Source: Desulfohalobiaceae bacterium S24 (GTDB taxonomy: Bacteria; Desulfobacterota; Desulfovibrionia; Desulfovibrionales; Desulfothermaceae). Taken from it: a DNA stretch of 64,000 nucleotides. Positions 38,324 through 46,430 of this stretch are shown piece after piece. Every line of letters starts with the position of its first letter. Position 1 is the first letter of the stretch. The notes below the pieces were generated by a model. That model did not search any database and was not told the origin of the DNA. It saw only the letters and a list, made by a program, of their open reading frames with translations. The translations under genes and the position numbers were made by a program. Location of the stretch: contig JAABTT010000001.1 of assembly GCA_011389765.1 (NCBI GenBank), forward strand, positions 99,754 to 163,753, read 5' to 3'.

Positions 38324-39049
38324 TTATGAATCCTGAATCGGGCAGCCTGAACCCGGAGCCTCATTTTCCAGCCATTCAAGGCGAAAAATGTCCTGAAGGC
38401 GGTCTTTGCTCAGGCGGCGAACCGTTTCCATCGGGATGGTACTATGAGCGGCCTGTTCCAGGGAGGTCATACCTATGTCCTGGAGTCCGCAGGGATTGAT
38501 CCAGGTAAAGGGCTCCAGTTGGCAATTGATGTTGAAGGCCAGCCCGTGATAACTGATTCCCCGCCGGACGGCCAGGCCGACACTGCCGATTTTCCTGTCT
38601 CCAACCCAGACGCCGCGATTCAGATCTTTCCTCCGGGCCTTCACTCCGAAGTCGGCGGCGGCTTCAATCATCACCTGTTCCAGCCCGTGGACCAGATCGG
38701 TCAAAGCCAGTCCGACCCGCCTGAGATTGAAAATGGCGTAGAGCACCAGCTGTCCCGGTCCGTGATAGGTGATGTCCCCGCCCCGTTCTGTATGGATGAT
38801 GCGTATTCCCTGTTCCTGGAGCCAGGCTTCGGAGACCAGGAGGCTGTCCCGCCGTCCCCGGCGTCCGAGGGTGTAGACCGGGGGATGTTCCAGCATCAGA
38901 ACCGCATCCGGCTGTTCCGGATGCGCGGCCTTGTCCGCGACAAGCCGGAGCTGGAGATCATGGGCTTCTTGATAGCCGATGAGTCCAAATTCCCGTAAGG
39001 TGCAGGGATTTGGGCCTGCGGGTATTTGCCGGTCAGAATTCATTTCCAT
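38324..39049 (-). CDS. lipB: Octanoyltransferase LipB
   Basis: A 241-residue enzyme that moves octanoyl from ACP to the target lysine. ERGGDITYHGPGQLVLYAI near residue 90, the catalytic lysine in KIGSVGLAVRRGISYHG near residue 152 and the catalytic cysteine in WINPCGLQDIGMTSL near residue 183 are all present. The start has an alternative ATG two codons inside and no strong ribosome site. It lies 45 bases upstream of lipA on the same strand. Confidence 0.93.
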   Translation of the reverse strand: MEMNSDRQIPAGPNPCTLREFGLIGYQEAHDLQLRLVADKAAHPEQPDAVLMLEHPPVYTLGRRGRRDSLLVSEAWLQEQGIRIIHTERGGDITYHGPGQLVLYAIFNLRRVGLALTDLVHGLEQVMIEAAADFGVKARRKDLNRGVWVGDRKIGSVGLAVRRGISYHGLAFNINCQLEPFTWINPCGLQDIGMTSLEQAAHSTIPMETVRRLSKDRLQDIFRLEWLENEAPGSGCPIQDS

Positions 39050-39146
39050 GCAAGGTGCGAAGCGAATGATTCATGTGCAAGAATACTGATATGGCCTTTA
39101 AGCAAATGATTTTGGGTCTAGTTGTTGTTAGTCCTTGATTTTTGTA

Positions 39147-39189
39147 TATTCAGCAATATTCTATCTTCAATCTTCAATCTTCAATTCTA
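39147..39189. repeat. TATTCAGCAATATT box plus ATCTTCA heptamers after gcvPB
   Basis: The 14-base box (39147-39160) and about four heptamers (to 39189) end 12 bases from the gcvPB TAA at 39202. The same arrangement follows guaB and the Lrp gene. Confidence 0.75.
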
Positions 39190-39201
39190 TAGCAGGCCCC
39201 A

Positions 39202-40662
39202 TTAGCCGGTCAGGCAGGGCGATCTGGCGGCCAGGGTTTCATCCAGCCGTTTGCGTTTGGTCTTCAACGGGGCCTTGTGCAGCTCATCAGGGGCCTCGCA
39301 GGCTTCCCGGGCGATTTGGAGAAAGGCCCGGATCAAGCTGTCGATGTCCTCTTTTGTCTCGGACTCGGTAGGTTCGATCATCATGGCCCCCTGAACAACC
39401 AGGGGAAAATAAATTGTTGGCGGATGAAAGCCCAGGTCGATGAGCCGCTTGGCGATATCCAGCGTGGAGACGCCCGCCTCCTGCTGATATTGATCCGTGA
39501 ACACGCATTCATGCATGCAGAGACGGTCATAAGGCAGATGAAAGGCTTCTTTCAGGGCTTCCTTGATATAGTTGGCATTGAGCACGGCGCATTGACTGGC
39601 TTGTTTCAACAGGGGCCCCATGCTCAAGATATAACAATAGGCCTTGATCATCACCCCGAAATTGCCGTAGAAAGCGTGCAGCCTGCCGATGGAGTCCGGA
39701 GCCTCATGTACCAGGGTATACCCCTGCTCGTTTTTCACGATCCACGGCAGGGGCAGAAAGGGCTGGAGCTCTTTGTGCACGCAGACCGGCCCTGAACCGG
39801 GTCCGCCGCCGCCATGGGGAGCGGAAAAGGTCTTGTGCAGATTGAGATGCAGAACATCGATGCCGGCCCTGCCCATATCCGCAATCCCCATCAAGGCATT
39901 GAAATTGGCCCCGTCACAATAGACCAGCCCGCCCTGATCATGGACAATTTGGGCGATATCCCCGATGTTTTCCTCGAACAGCCCCAGGGTGTTCGGATTG
40001 GTGACCATGATCCCGGCGGTGTCTGTGTCCATGAGTTCTGCAACGCTCTCGGCCGCAAGAATCCCCTGCGCATTGGAGGGGATCGGGATGGCCTGGAAGC
40101 CGCACAAGGCGGCGCTGGCCGGGTTGGTGCCATGGGCGGTGTCCGGGATGAGGACTTTGCGCCGGGTCTGTCCCTGTTTCTGGTGATAGGCGTAAAAGAT
40201 GCGCATGCCGGCGTATTCACCCTGGGCACCCGCGGCCGGCTGCAGGGTCACGCCATCCAGGCCGGTGATCTCGGCCAGGAGCTCCTGGAGTTCGAACATC
40301 AGGCGCAGGGCTCCCTGGGACATGGCCTCGGGCAGCAGTGGATGAGCGCCGGCCAGTCCGGGGAGAGCCGCCAGTTTCTCATTGATTTTGGGATTGTATT
40401 TCATGGTGCAGGAGCCCAGAGGATAGACCCCGCTGTCCACCCCGAAGTTCCATTGCGAAAGCCTGGTGTAGTGCCGGACAACTTCAAGTTCGCTGAGATC
40501 GGGAAGATCAGGACGCCGGGTTTCGGCTTCCGGGGGAAGCTCCGCCCTGGGAACATCCCGGGACGGAAGGGAAAACCCGGATCTGCCGGTCTTGGCTTTG
40601 GCAAAGAGCAGGGGTTCCTCCATAATCAGTCCGCTCGCGCCGGGGGTGTCAAATTCTTTCAT
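39202..40662 (-). CDS. gcvPB: Glycine dehydrogenase (decarboxylating) subunit 2
   Basis: A 486-residue PLP-binding half of the two-subunit P-protein. The Schiff-base lysine lies in VLHLNLHKTFSAPHGGGGPG near residue 270; PLGSCTMKYNPKINE near residue 82 and the MIEPTESETKEDID C-terminal text are typical. With GcvPA it decarboxylates glycine and passes aminomethyl to the lipoyl arm of GcvH. The start overlaps the gcvPA stop by four bases. Confidence 0.95.
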   Translation of the reverse strand: MKEFDTPGASGLIMEEPLLFAKAKTGRSGFSLPSRDVPRAELPPEAETRRPDLPDLSELEVVRHYTRLSQWNFGVDSGVYPLGSCTMKYNPKINEKLAALPGLAGAHPLLPEAMSQGALRLMFELQELLAEITGLDGVTLQPAAGAQGEYAGMRIFYAYHQKQGQTRRKVLIPDTAHGTNPASAALCGFQAIPIPSNAQGILAAESVAELMDTDTAGIMVTNPNTLGLFEENIGDIAQIVHDQGGLVYCDGANFNALMGIADMGRAGIDVLHLNLHKTFSAPHGGGGPGSGPVCVHKELQPFLPLPWIVKNEQGYTLVHEAPDSIGRLHAFYGNFGVMIKAYCYILSMGPLLKQASQCAVLNANYIKEALKEAFHLPYDRLCMHECVFTDQYQQEAGVSTLDIAKRLIDLGFHPPTIYFPLVVQGAMMIEPTESETKEDIDSLIRAFLQIAREACEAPDELHKAPLKTKRKRLDETLAARSPCLTG

Positions 40663-41993
40663 GCCGCCACCTCCTTGACCAGGGCGTCAAGATCGTCCTT
40701 GCTTTTGGTTTCAGTTGCATTGAGCAGATAGTGGTCTTCGAGCTCCGGGTAATAGGGGCCTAAATGCAAACCGGGAATAATGCCCCGGGCAAGCAGCCGT
40801 TCGGGGATGTCCTGTTTTGCTGCGGGGAAGCGCACCACGAATTCGTTAAAGGTCGTGGCACTGAAGGGGATCTGGCAGCCGGCTTCCCGGAGTTGTTGTT
40901 TCAAATACTCGGCCTTGTCCCGGTTCAGGACGGCCAGGTCCCGCAGGCCGGTGCCGCCCAGGGAGGCAAGGTACATGCCGGCTATGGTGGCGCACAAGCC
41001 CTGATTGGAACAGATGTTGGAGGTGGCCTTTTCCCTGCGGATGTGCTGCTCTCTGGTGGCCAGGGTCAGGACATAGCCGGTTTTTCCGTCCCTGTCCCGG
41101 GTCTGTCCCACCAGGCGGCCGGGCATATTGCGCATGTAGTCTTTCCGAGTGGTGAAAAGGCCGAGGCCGGGACCGCCGAATGATTGGGAAATACCCAGGC
41201 TCTGGCCTTCGCCGCAGGCGATGTCCGCTCCCAGGGAGCCGGGGGACTTGAAGAGACCGTAGGCCAGGGGCTCGCTAAAGGCGGTGATCAGTAAGGCCTT
41301 GTTCGCGTGGAGACGCTCAGCCCAGGAGGAAAGGTCTTCGATGCAGCCGAAGAAGTTGGGGGATTGCAGCGCGACGGCAGCCAGGTCTTCATTGGCCTGG
41401 AGCGTGGCTGTATCGGTCTGCCCTTCGGCTGTGTAGTCCAGTTCCAGGACGGTGAAGCCCATGGGCTCGAAATAGGTCCGGATAACCTGGCGGTAATGGG
41501 GGTGGATTGCCTTGGACACGGCCACTGTCTTTTTCTTTTTGGCGATACGCAGGGCCATGAACAGGGCTTCAGTCAGGGCGGTGGCCCCGTCATACATGGA
41601 GGCGTTGGACACCTCCAGTCCTAAGAGCCTGGAGCACAGACTCTGATATTCGAAAACAGCCTGGAGGGTCCCCTGGCTGATCTCCGGCTGATACGGAGTA
41701 TAGGCTGTGTAGAATTCGGAGCGCGAGGCCAGAGCCTGGATCGTGGCCGGGATGTAATGATCGTAGCTCCCGGCCCCCAGAAAGGAGGCGCGCCCTTGGC
41801 CGGGTCCCGTTGTTTCGGCCAGTTGCTTCAGATGGGTGTCCAGTTCCCACTCGCTCAAAGGCCCGGGAAGCCGGAGGTCCTGTTCCCGGCGGCAGGCATC
41901 CGGTACTGAAGAAAAAAGATCCTCAAGGCTTTGAGCCCTCACCGCCTGCAGCATCTCTTGCAAATCGCCCTGTGTGTGCGGGAGATAACGCAT
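40659..41993 (-). CDS. gcvPA: Glycine dehydrogenase (decarboxylating) subunit 1
   Basis: A 444-residue partner subunit of the P-protein. The N-terminal MRYLPHTQGDLQEML, the FLGAGSYDHYIPATIQALASRSEFYTAYTPYQPEISQGTLQ stretch (about residues 70-110) and the QTRDRDGKTGYVLTLATREQHIRREKATSNICSNQ stretch near residue 300 are diagnostic. AAGGGG precedes the ATG, and gcvH ends one base upstream, indicating coupled translation. It lacks the PLP lysine, as expected for this subunit. Confidence 0.95.
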   Translation of the reverse strand: MRYLPHTQGDLQEMLQAVRAQSLEDLFSSVPDACRREQDLRLPGPLSEWELDTHLKQLAETTGPGQGRASFLGAGSYDHYIPATIQALASRSEFYTAYTPYQPEISQGTLQAVFEYQSLCSRLLGLEVSNASMYDGATALTEALFMALRIAKKKKTVAVSKAIHPHYRQVIRTYFEPMGFTVLELDYTAEGQTDTATLQANEDLAAVALQSPNFFGCIEDLSSWAERLHANKALLITAFSEPLAYGLFKSPGSLGADIACGEGQSLGISQSFGGPGLGLFTTRKDYMRNMPGRLVGQTRDRDGKTGYVLTLATREQHIRREKATSNICSNQGLCATIAGMYLASLGGTGLRDLAVLNRDKAEYLKQQLREAGCQIPFSATTFNEFVVRFPAAKQDIPERLLARGIIPGLHLGPYYPELEDHYLLNATETKSKDDLDALVKEVAA

Positions 41994-41994
41994 G

Positions 41995-42396
41995 TCAGTC
42001 CCCTTTGATCATGGCCAGATAGGCATTTTTGTCCAGGAGATCATCGGCTTGGGAGGGTTCATCCGGTTTGATTTCAATGAGCCAGCCCTGTCCATAGGGA
42101 TCTGCATTGACCAGTTCCGGAGCGTCTTCCAGTTCCGGATTGACCTGCAGAACTTCGCCACCCACCGGCATATAGACTTCGGAAACGGCTTTGACCGACT
42201 CCAGGGTCGCGAATTCATCCCCTTTTCCGAAGCGGGCTCCGATTTCAGGCAACTCCACGAAGACGATGTCGCCCAGTTGGTCCTGAGCAAAATCCGAGAT
42301 GCCGATACGCATGTTGTCTTCATCTGTGGAAACCCATTCGTGTTCCTCGCTGTACTTGAGATCTTCAGGCAGATTGATTTGATCGATTTCTTTCAT
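41995..42396 (-). CDS. gcvH: Glycine cleavage system H protein
   Basis: A 133-residue lipoyl-carrier protein. The modified lysine is in TLESVKAVSEVYMPVGG near residue 68; YSEEHEWVS near residue 15 and the acidic C-terminal half fit GcvH. GGGAGGTG with a good spacer precedes the ATG. It is the shuttle between GcvP, GcvT and a lipoamide dehydrogenase that is not in the window. Confidence 0.96.
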   Translation of the reverse strand: MKEIDQINLPEDLKYSEEHEWVSTDEDNMRIGISDFAQDQLGDIVFVELPEIGARFGKGDEFATLESVKAVSEVYMPVGGEVLQVNPELEDAPELVNADPYGQGWLIEIKPDEPSQADDLLDKNAYLAMIKGD

Positions 42397-42433
42397 GGCT
42401 GCACCTCCCGATAATTAAGGTATAGGACTTACT

Positions 42434-42502
42434 ATTGAAGATTGAAGATTGAAGATTGAATATTGAAGATTGAAGATTGAAGATTGAATATTGAATATTG
42501 AA
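42434..42502. repeat. ATTGAAG/ATTGAAT heptamer array between gcvT and gcvH
   Basis: Ten near-perfect 7-base units. It sits inside what is otherwise a compact operon, and the adjacent 42509-42534 segment is a dispersed repeat that overlaps the last codons and stop of gcvT. Confidence 0.92.
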
Positions 42503-42515
42503 GCAAAACCTCAAT

Positions 42516-43793
42516 TTATGACGACCGTGCGTATTCATGAAGCGGCTTGCGCGCTGTTTTGTCGGGCCGGATCTCCTCGGTGATCCAGGCTGTAATATGC
42601 CGTTTGGTATCGTGCAACATGATTTTTGCACCGGGTTTTAAGGGCTTGTCAACCCGTACGAAACCGCAGGCCAAGCCCTTGGGGTTGAAATCCGGCGGCC
42701 GGTCCGGGCTGTTGATGCTGTAGACCCGATTCTGCCGCCATCCGATGCCCATATCCGTGGCACAGGTCAAGACTCTGCCGATGGCGGTTCCGGATTCGTC
42801 GCTGACCGTTGTTTGTTCATCCGTGCTGACTTTGCGCGGATCCTGACCCACAAAGGCCAGGGTGTGCGGGCTGTCCTCGAGTTCAAGCAGGGCCTGTCCC
42901 CCGATGAATTCCTTGGTAAACCCCTGGCCGCTGCTGTTCATGGGCAGGGCGAAGGTCCAGGGGTTATTGGCAAAGGGCCAGGGGCCGATGTCCTGATGGG
43001 ACAGGGGCAGGCCCGCCCCGGCGCGCAGGGAGTCCCGGGCCGCAAGCCCGCAGGGAATGCATCCCAGATCTTGGCCGGCTGCAAGGAGAGTCTTCCAGAG
43101 CGCCTCGGTGGACTCGGCCGCCACAAAGAGTTCAAAGCCGAATTCTCCGGTATAGCCGGACCTGGATAGGAGCAGCGGGGTCGAATCCTTGAGGCGGACC
43201 TCGGAGGAATCACAATCTGCAAACATCCCTTTGAAGGAGAAATAGGGAAAGGATTGGAAAATTTTTTCCGGATCGGCAAGGACCTGTTGGAGGATGAGGG
43301 CGGATTTCGGCCCCTGCAGGTCGATTTTGCCGAATTGTTCGTTCAGATCCCTGATATCCACCCGCCGGTCTTCTTGATGGGAGAGCAGATGTTTTTCAAC
43401 CAGCGGAGCCATGCAGGCATTGACCACGACCAGATACTGATCTTTTTCAATTTGATTGACAATGGCGTCGTCAATGACATGTCCCCGGGCATTGAGAAAC
43501 ACCCCGTACACACAGCGTCCGTTGGACAGGGAAGCCCGGCCGCCCCGGCAGCAGGCCCGCAAATCGCGGGAAAAGCAGAGCTGGAGAAGTTCTCTGGCAT
43601 CAGACCCGCTGATATGGAGAAGCCCCATGTGCGAGGTGTCAAACAGGCCGGCGGCCTGCAGTACTGCAAGGTGTTCGGTCTTTACCGAGCTGTACCAGAG
43701 CGGCATGTGATAGCCGCAGAAAGACTCCAGTTTGGCGCTGTTGGCCTTGTGCCAGCTATACAGGGGGGTGGTCGCGTCGGCGTTAGTCTGCAT
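42516..43793 (-). CDS. gcvT: Glycine cleavage system T protein (aminomethyltransferase)
   Basis: A 425-residue folate-dependent aminomethyltransferase, longer than the usual 360-370 residues. SGSDARELLQLCFSRDL, the folate-site YTGEFGFELFV near residue 222 and CGLAARDSLRAGAGLPLSHQDIGP near residue 254 are clear. The fold continues to a GcvT C-terminal barrel (ACGFVRVDKPLKPGAKIML). It produces 5,10-methylene-THF and ammonia. GAGG lies upstream of the ATG. The final codons overlap a dispersed repeat. Confidence 0.92.
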   Translation of the reverse strand: MQTNADATTPLYSWHKANSAKLESFCGYHMPLWYSSVKTEHLAVLQAAGLFDTSHMGLLHISGSDARELLQLCFSRDLRACCRGGRASLSNGRCVYGVFLNARGHVIDDAIVNQIEKDQYLVVVNACMAPLVEKHLLSHQEDRRVDIRDLNEQFGKIDLQGPKSALILQQVLADPEKIFQSFPYFSFKGMFADCDSSEVRLKDSTPLLLSRSGYTGEFGFELFVAAESTEALWKTLLAAGQDLGCIPCGLAARDSLRAGAGLPLSHQDIGPWPFANNPWTFALPMNSSGQGFTKEFIGGQALLELEDSPHTLAFVGQDPRKVSTDEQTTVSDESGTAIGRVLTCATDMGIGWRQNRVYSINSPDRPPDFNPKGLACGFVRVDKPLKPGAKIMLHDTKRHITAWITEEIRPDKTARKPLHEYARSS

Positions 43794-43810
43794 GGTTCAG
43801 GTCCTCTATC

Positions 43811-43902
43811 TATACTGCTCCAACTTACTTTTTTCAGGATTCTGTCGTTGAAATCAAAGGACAATCAGTCTTTGTTTCAAAAACCAAAATTGGATCAGTA
43901 TA
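43811..43902. repeat. 92-bp element with 13-bp terminal inverted repeats
   Basis: Left end TATACTGCTCCAA (43811-43823) and right end TTGGATCAGTATA (43890-43902) are inverted matches at 12 of 13. A second copy with related interior is at 51933-52022, and an end fragment at 1011-1027. There is no coding capacity, so this is a MITE-like non-autonomous element. It lies between lrp and gcvT. Confidence 0.75.
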
Positions 43903-43913
43903 CTGAAGAAAAT

Positions 43914-43987
43914 TTTTTTGGATAGAGCCAATCGAAACTCTTGATTTTGTATATTCAGCAATATTACATATTCAATATTCAATAGTA
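43914..43987. repeat. TATTCAGCAATATT element plus ATATTCA heptamers after the Lrp gene
   Basis: TTGGATAGAGCCA near 43917, CTTGATTTT near 43939 and the box at 43952-43965 match the segment 32727-32774 in order and spacing. Heptamers follow up to four bases before the Lrp gene stop region. Confidence 0.75.
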
Positions 43988-43991
43988 AATC

Positions 43992-44459
43992 CTATAAGAT
44001 ATAGGGCATTTTCAAATTGTAGCTTTTATACACGACAAAGGTTTCCAGAGACTGGACCTCTGTAATGTCGGCCACTTCCTGGGTGTAAAATTCTTTGAGT
44101 CCATATTCTTCGTTGAATTCCACCATGACCATCAGATCATAACGTCCGGTGACGATGCTGACCGAGACCACGCCCTTGAGTCTGCTGAATTCCTCGCCTT
44201 TTTGAAACAAGTCGGTTGTTTTCAGCTTGACGCCGATGATCACGGTCTGGTGTTTGGAAATCTGTTCAAAATCGACCTGACCGGTGATTTCCAAGAGTCC
44301 GGACTCCGTCATCTTGTTGACTCTCGACCTGACGGTGTTTTCCGTAACACCCAGCTTGTCTGCGATTTGTTTGAATGGTTTTCGGCCCTGGCGGAGTTCT
44401 TTGATGATCGCCAGGTTGGTCTCGTCGATTTCGTTTTTTTTCATGGTCTTGGGCTGCAT
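43992..44459 (-). CDS. Lrp/AsnC-family transcriptional regulator
   Basis: A 155-residue regulator with an N-terminal helix-turn-helix (RKPFKQIADKLGVTENTVRSRVNKMTESGLL, about residues 25-55) and a C-terminal RAM ligand domain with VVSVSIVTGRYDLMVMVEF near residue 97. Position directly upstream of gcvT on the same strand suggests glycine or another amino acid as effector and control of the gcv-lip cluster. Start: ATG at 44459; an ATG five codons inside is equally possible, and neither has a clear ribosome site. It ends in TAG. Confidence 0.88.
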   Translation of the reverse strand: MQPKTMKKNEIDETNLAIIKELRQGRKPFKQIADKLGVTENTVRSRVNKMTESGLLEITGQVDFEQISKHQTVIIGVKLKTTDLFQKGEEFSRLKGVVSVSIVTGRYDLMVMVEFNEEYGLKEFYTQEVADITEVQSLETFVVYKSYNLKMPYIL

Positions 44460-45023
44460 TCTGCTGCGGATCGCTTTGCACCGGGACTCACTCAGTGGGG
44501 GTTCTGTGTCTCTTGATGAAACAATCGTGCGTTTTTCTATTTATTTTGTCAAATGTTTTTTTCTCTTTTTATAAAAAAAAATGAAAAAAATTTATGATAA
44601 CCTAAACAAGAAGGCATTCAAATTCTGGAAAATTGAATATTTGAAATTCCTCAATGAACAAGAATTGGGCGGCCCGGCTTGCACAGAATATCCGGATGAG
44701 TTGAAGAACACTTGGGCCTGTCCGGACAATGCCGCAAGTCATGCTCGGGATTGCGGTTCGGACTGTATGGAAAGAGGAATTCTAGCGCTTCCTTCCGATT
44801 GACATCCAACTCATTTCTTTGCAGACTGTTTCAGAATACAATTTGCAGTTCTCAAAATTCAAGGTCTGCCGGACTACTGAACCGGCCGGGGTACACAGTC
44901 ACGGGCCGGACAGGAAGCCTGGATGTCCGGGAGGCCTTCAAGACCGACCTAGAGGCCTTTGACAGGGACGTCACGTTTTCTGGATATAGCAGAAGCAAAA
45001 AATGCTGTGAGGGAAAAACTCAA
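44460..45023. other. Low-information intergenic region with decayed coding text
   Basis: The first 120 bases are the probable promoter region of the Lrp gene and are very AT-rich near 44530-44600. An open frame at 44581-44802 has no ribosome site and unusual composition and is not called. At 44960-45025 a frame on the plus strand reads DIAEAKNAVREKLK and stops four bases into the next ATG, as an antitoxin gene preceding a toxin gene would; upstream of it the frame is broken. Confidence 0.4.
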
Positions 45024-45080
45024 ATGAGGGTTCAAGTCCTAGAGGAGGCAACTGCTGACTTGGCAGACGGGTTTCGTTAA
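45024..45080 (+). pseudogene. Truncated RelE/ParE-type toxin N-terminus
   Basis: The ATG at 45024 opens MRVQVLEEATADLADGFR and then stops. This is the N-terminal strand-helix of RelE/ParE-family toxins (VLEEAxxDLxxGF), which are normally 80-100 residues; the remainder is absent. The preceding frame ends in a TGA that overlaps this ATG, the classic antitoxin-toxin junction. It is probably a decayed type II system. Confidence 0.5.
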
Positions 45081-45084
45081 TCGT

Positions 45085-45240
45085 TTGATAAAATTTTATG
45101 GTCGTGGAAATTGGAAGAAAATGAAGGGAATTGCACATATTCGTCTTCCATCTGGAAAAGTCAAATTAACCGAGCTTCATTGGTATGAGGCTCATGGGAT
45201 TGGTAAAAAGGAAATTAAACGTAAAAGATATTTGGAGTAA
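45085..45240 (+). CDS. Small basic protein of unknown function (first of a coupled pair)
   Basis: From a TTG at 45085 it reads IKFYGRGNWKKMKGIAHIR and ends with ELHWYEAHGIGKKEIKRKR, 51 residues, 39 if started at the ATG 45121. The KGIAHIRLPSGK and ELHWYEAHGIGKKE text looks conserved and matches small hypothetical proteins of sulfate reducers and cyanobacteria that I recognise but cannot name with a function. It ends three bases before the ATG of the next gene. The true start is uncertain: no ribosome site is seen for either codon. Confidence 0.55.
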   Translation: MIKFYGRGNWKKMKGIAHIRLPSGKVKLTELHWYEAHGIGKKEIKRKRYLE

Positions 45241-45243
45241 AAA

Positions 45244-45480
45244 ATGCAGGAATCAAAAAAGAATTTTTCGGAGTTTGTGGTTTGCATAAATAATTCGGAC
45301 TATCCCGCGTCCTTAGAGCTTCATAAAATTTATCGTGTAATCGCTGATAAAGAAGCTGAAGACGAAGGAGATATCCGTATTATTGATGAGAGTGGAGAGG
45401 ACTATATGTATCCTTCTTCATATTTCGTGCCTATCCAAGTTCCGCAAACAGTTGAAGAGTCATTGCTTAGAGTATCATAA
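45244..45480 (+). CDS. Small acidic protein of unknown function (second of a coupled pair)
   Basis: A 78-residue acidic protein: FVVCINNSDYPASLELHKIY near residue 10 and RIIDESGEDYMYPSSYFVPI near residue 44. The text is typical of a widespread family of short hypothetical proteins, often next to the small basic protein listed before it. GGAG overlaps the stop of that gene, with a good spacer, so the two are translationally coupled. The basic/acidic pairing suggests a complex or a toxin-antitoxin-like module, but no functional evidence is visible. Confidence 0.75.
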   Translation: MQESKKNFSEFVVCINNSDYPASLELHKIYRVIADKEAEDEGDIRIIDESGEDYMYPSSYFVPIQVPQTVEESLLRVS

Positions 45481-45562
45481 TTAAACACTTGTTCTGTGGC
45501 GGTCGGATATTCGTATCCGGAAATCTGTACGCCTATGGAACTTTTTCAGGAGGGTAAAGACA

Positions 45563-45754
45563 ATGCACAAAGATGAGATCATAACCGAAGTCTGGCAAAA
45601 TCGAGACGCATACGCTGAAAAGCATCACCACGATCTTTCCGCAATTGTGGCCGATCTCCAAATGCGCCAAAAAAGGAGAAATTGCCAATTGGTGGACAGA
45701 AAAGACCGAACAAAGGCTTCCAGCCGATCTCGTTCCTCGGCGGCGGAAGCCTAA
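45563..45754 (+). CDS. Short protein, possible orphan antitoxin-like
   Basis: A 63-residue protein: MHKDEIITEVWQNRDAYAEK, then HHHDLSAIVADLQMRQKRR and a Ser/Arg-rich tail. The first 40 residues resemble small helical proteins (pattern EIxxEVWxNRDxxAxxxxxDLxAI) annotated as hypothetical or antitoxin-like next to toxin genes. AGGAGGG lies nine bases upstream. The tail probably results from a frameshift relative to the family, since the usual proteins end near residue 40. Confidence 0.5.
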   Translation: MHKDEIITEVWQNRDAYAEKHHHDLSAIVADLQMRQKRRNCQLVDRKDRTKASSRSRSSAAEA

Positions 45755-46430
45755 CCAAGCCGGATGCACGCGAGGCTAGGCATCCGGCCTAGAGCTATGA
45801 TTCTTTAATTTCACTGGCGTGTAAGATCATCTTTCCAAAGCATACCTGCAACCTGGAGGAAACCATGGCTGCCACGATGCTTTCGATCAACCCCAAACGT
45901 CCGGAGCAGATCCTGCCGATAAATAGGGCAGGGGAGCTTGATTGTAGTAAGGGCAGTAGGGCGATGCAGGAGATTTGAGGTTTGATTGATTTATAAAGGA
46001 AGCAAGGATTACCAAACTATCAATCTAATTCTACAAAAATGAAATATAGGACTCGAAGGTTGGGATAATCCAAATCGAAATCGCTATCGAAATAGATACA
46101 CATGACAATTGGACCTGAAAAATTTGACGTATCCAGCCTGGCCATAAGTTCTACGGAAACGGCCAGATCGATCCCGATTTCGATAGCGATTTCGATCCCG
46201 ACGAAAACAAATCATTTCAGCGGAAGGCTCACTGCCGCTGAATTCCAGATTACCCGAGCACTTCAGCTATTATGCTCTTCGAAACGCATCATTTTTTTAC
46301 ATGAAGCCTTCCACAATATGCCCTTGGTGTTTCTTTTGACCGCTCCACAATTCTCATCGCATTGAACCTTTACCGTTCCTCTGCCCAAACCGTTGTGCCG
46401 GGTCTTTCATGAACCTCACCGAGCATTCAA
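45755..46430. other. Gene-poor region with a fragment and inverted hexamer arms
   Basis: At 45865-45978 an ATG with a good GGAGG starts a 37-codon frame (MAATMLSINPKRPEQILPIN) that resembles the N-terminus of an aldehyde dehydrogenase-like protein and then ends; it is at best a remnant. Positions 46073-46094 (TCGAAATCGCTATCGAAAT) and 46177-46198 are inverted copies built from CGATTT/CGATAG hexamers around an 82-base core. Nothing else is visible. Confidence 0.45.

Noticed and set aside
43794..43991. Glycine riboswitch upstream of gcvT
   Set aside because: No glycine-aptamer core text is visible; the space is occupied by two dispersed repeat elements.
44581..44802. 73-codon open frame starting MKKIYDNLNKK
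   Set aside because: It starts in an A-run without ribosome site, and the second half has frameshift-like composition; it is not supportable as a gene.
46102..46365. 87-codon open frame across the hexamer arms
   Set aside because: Most of it translates the hexamer repeats, and no ribosome site is present.
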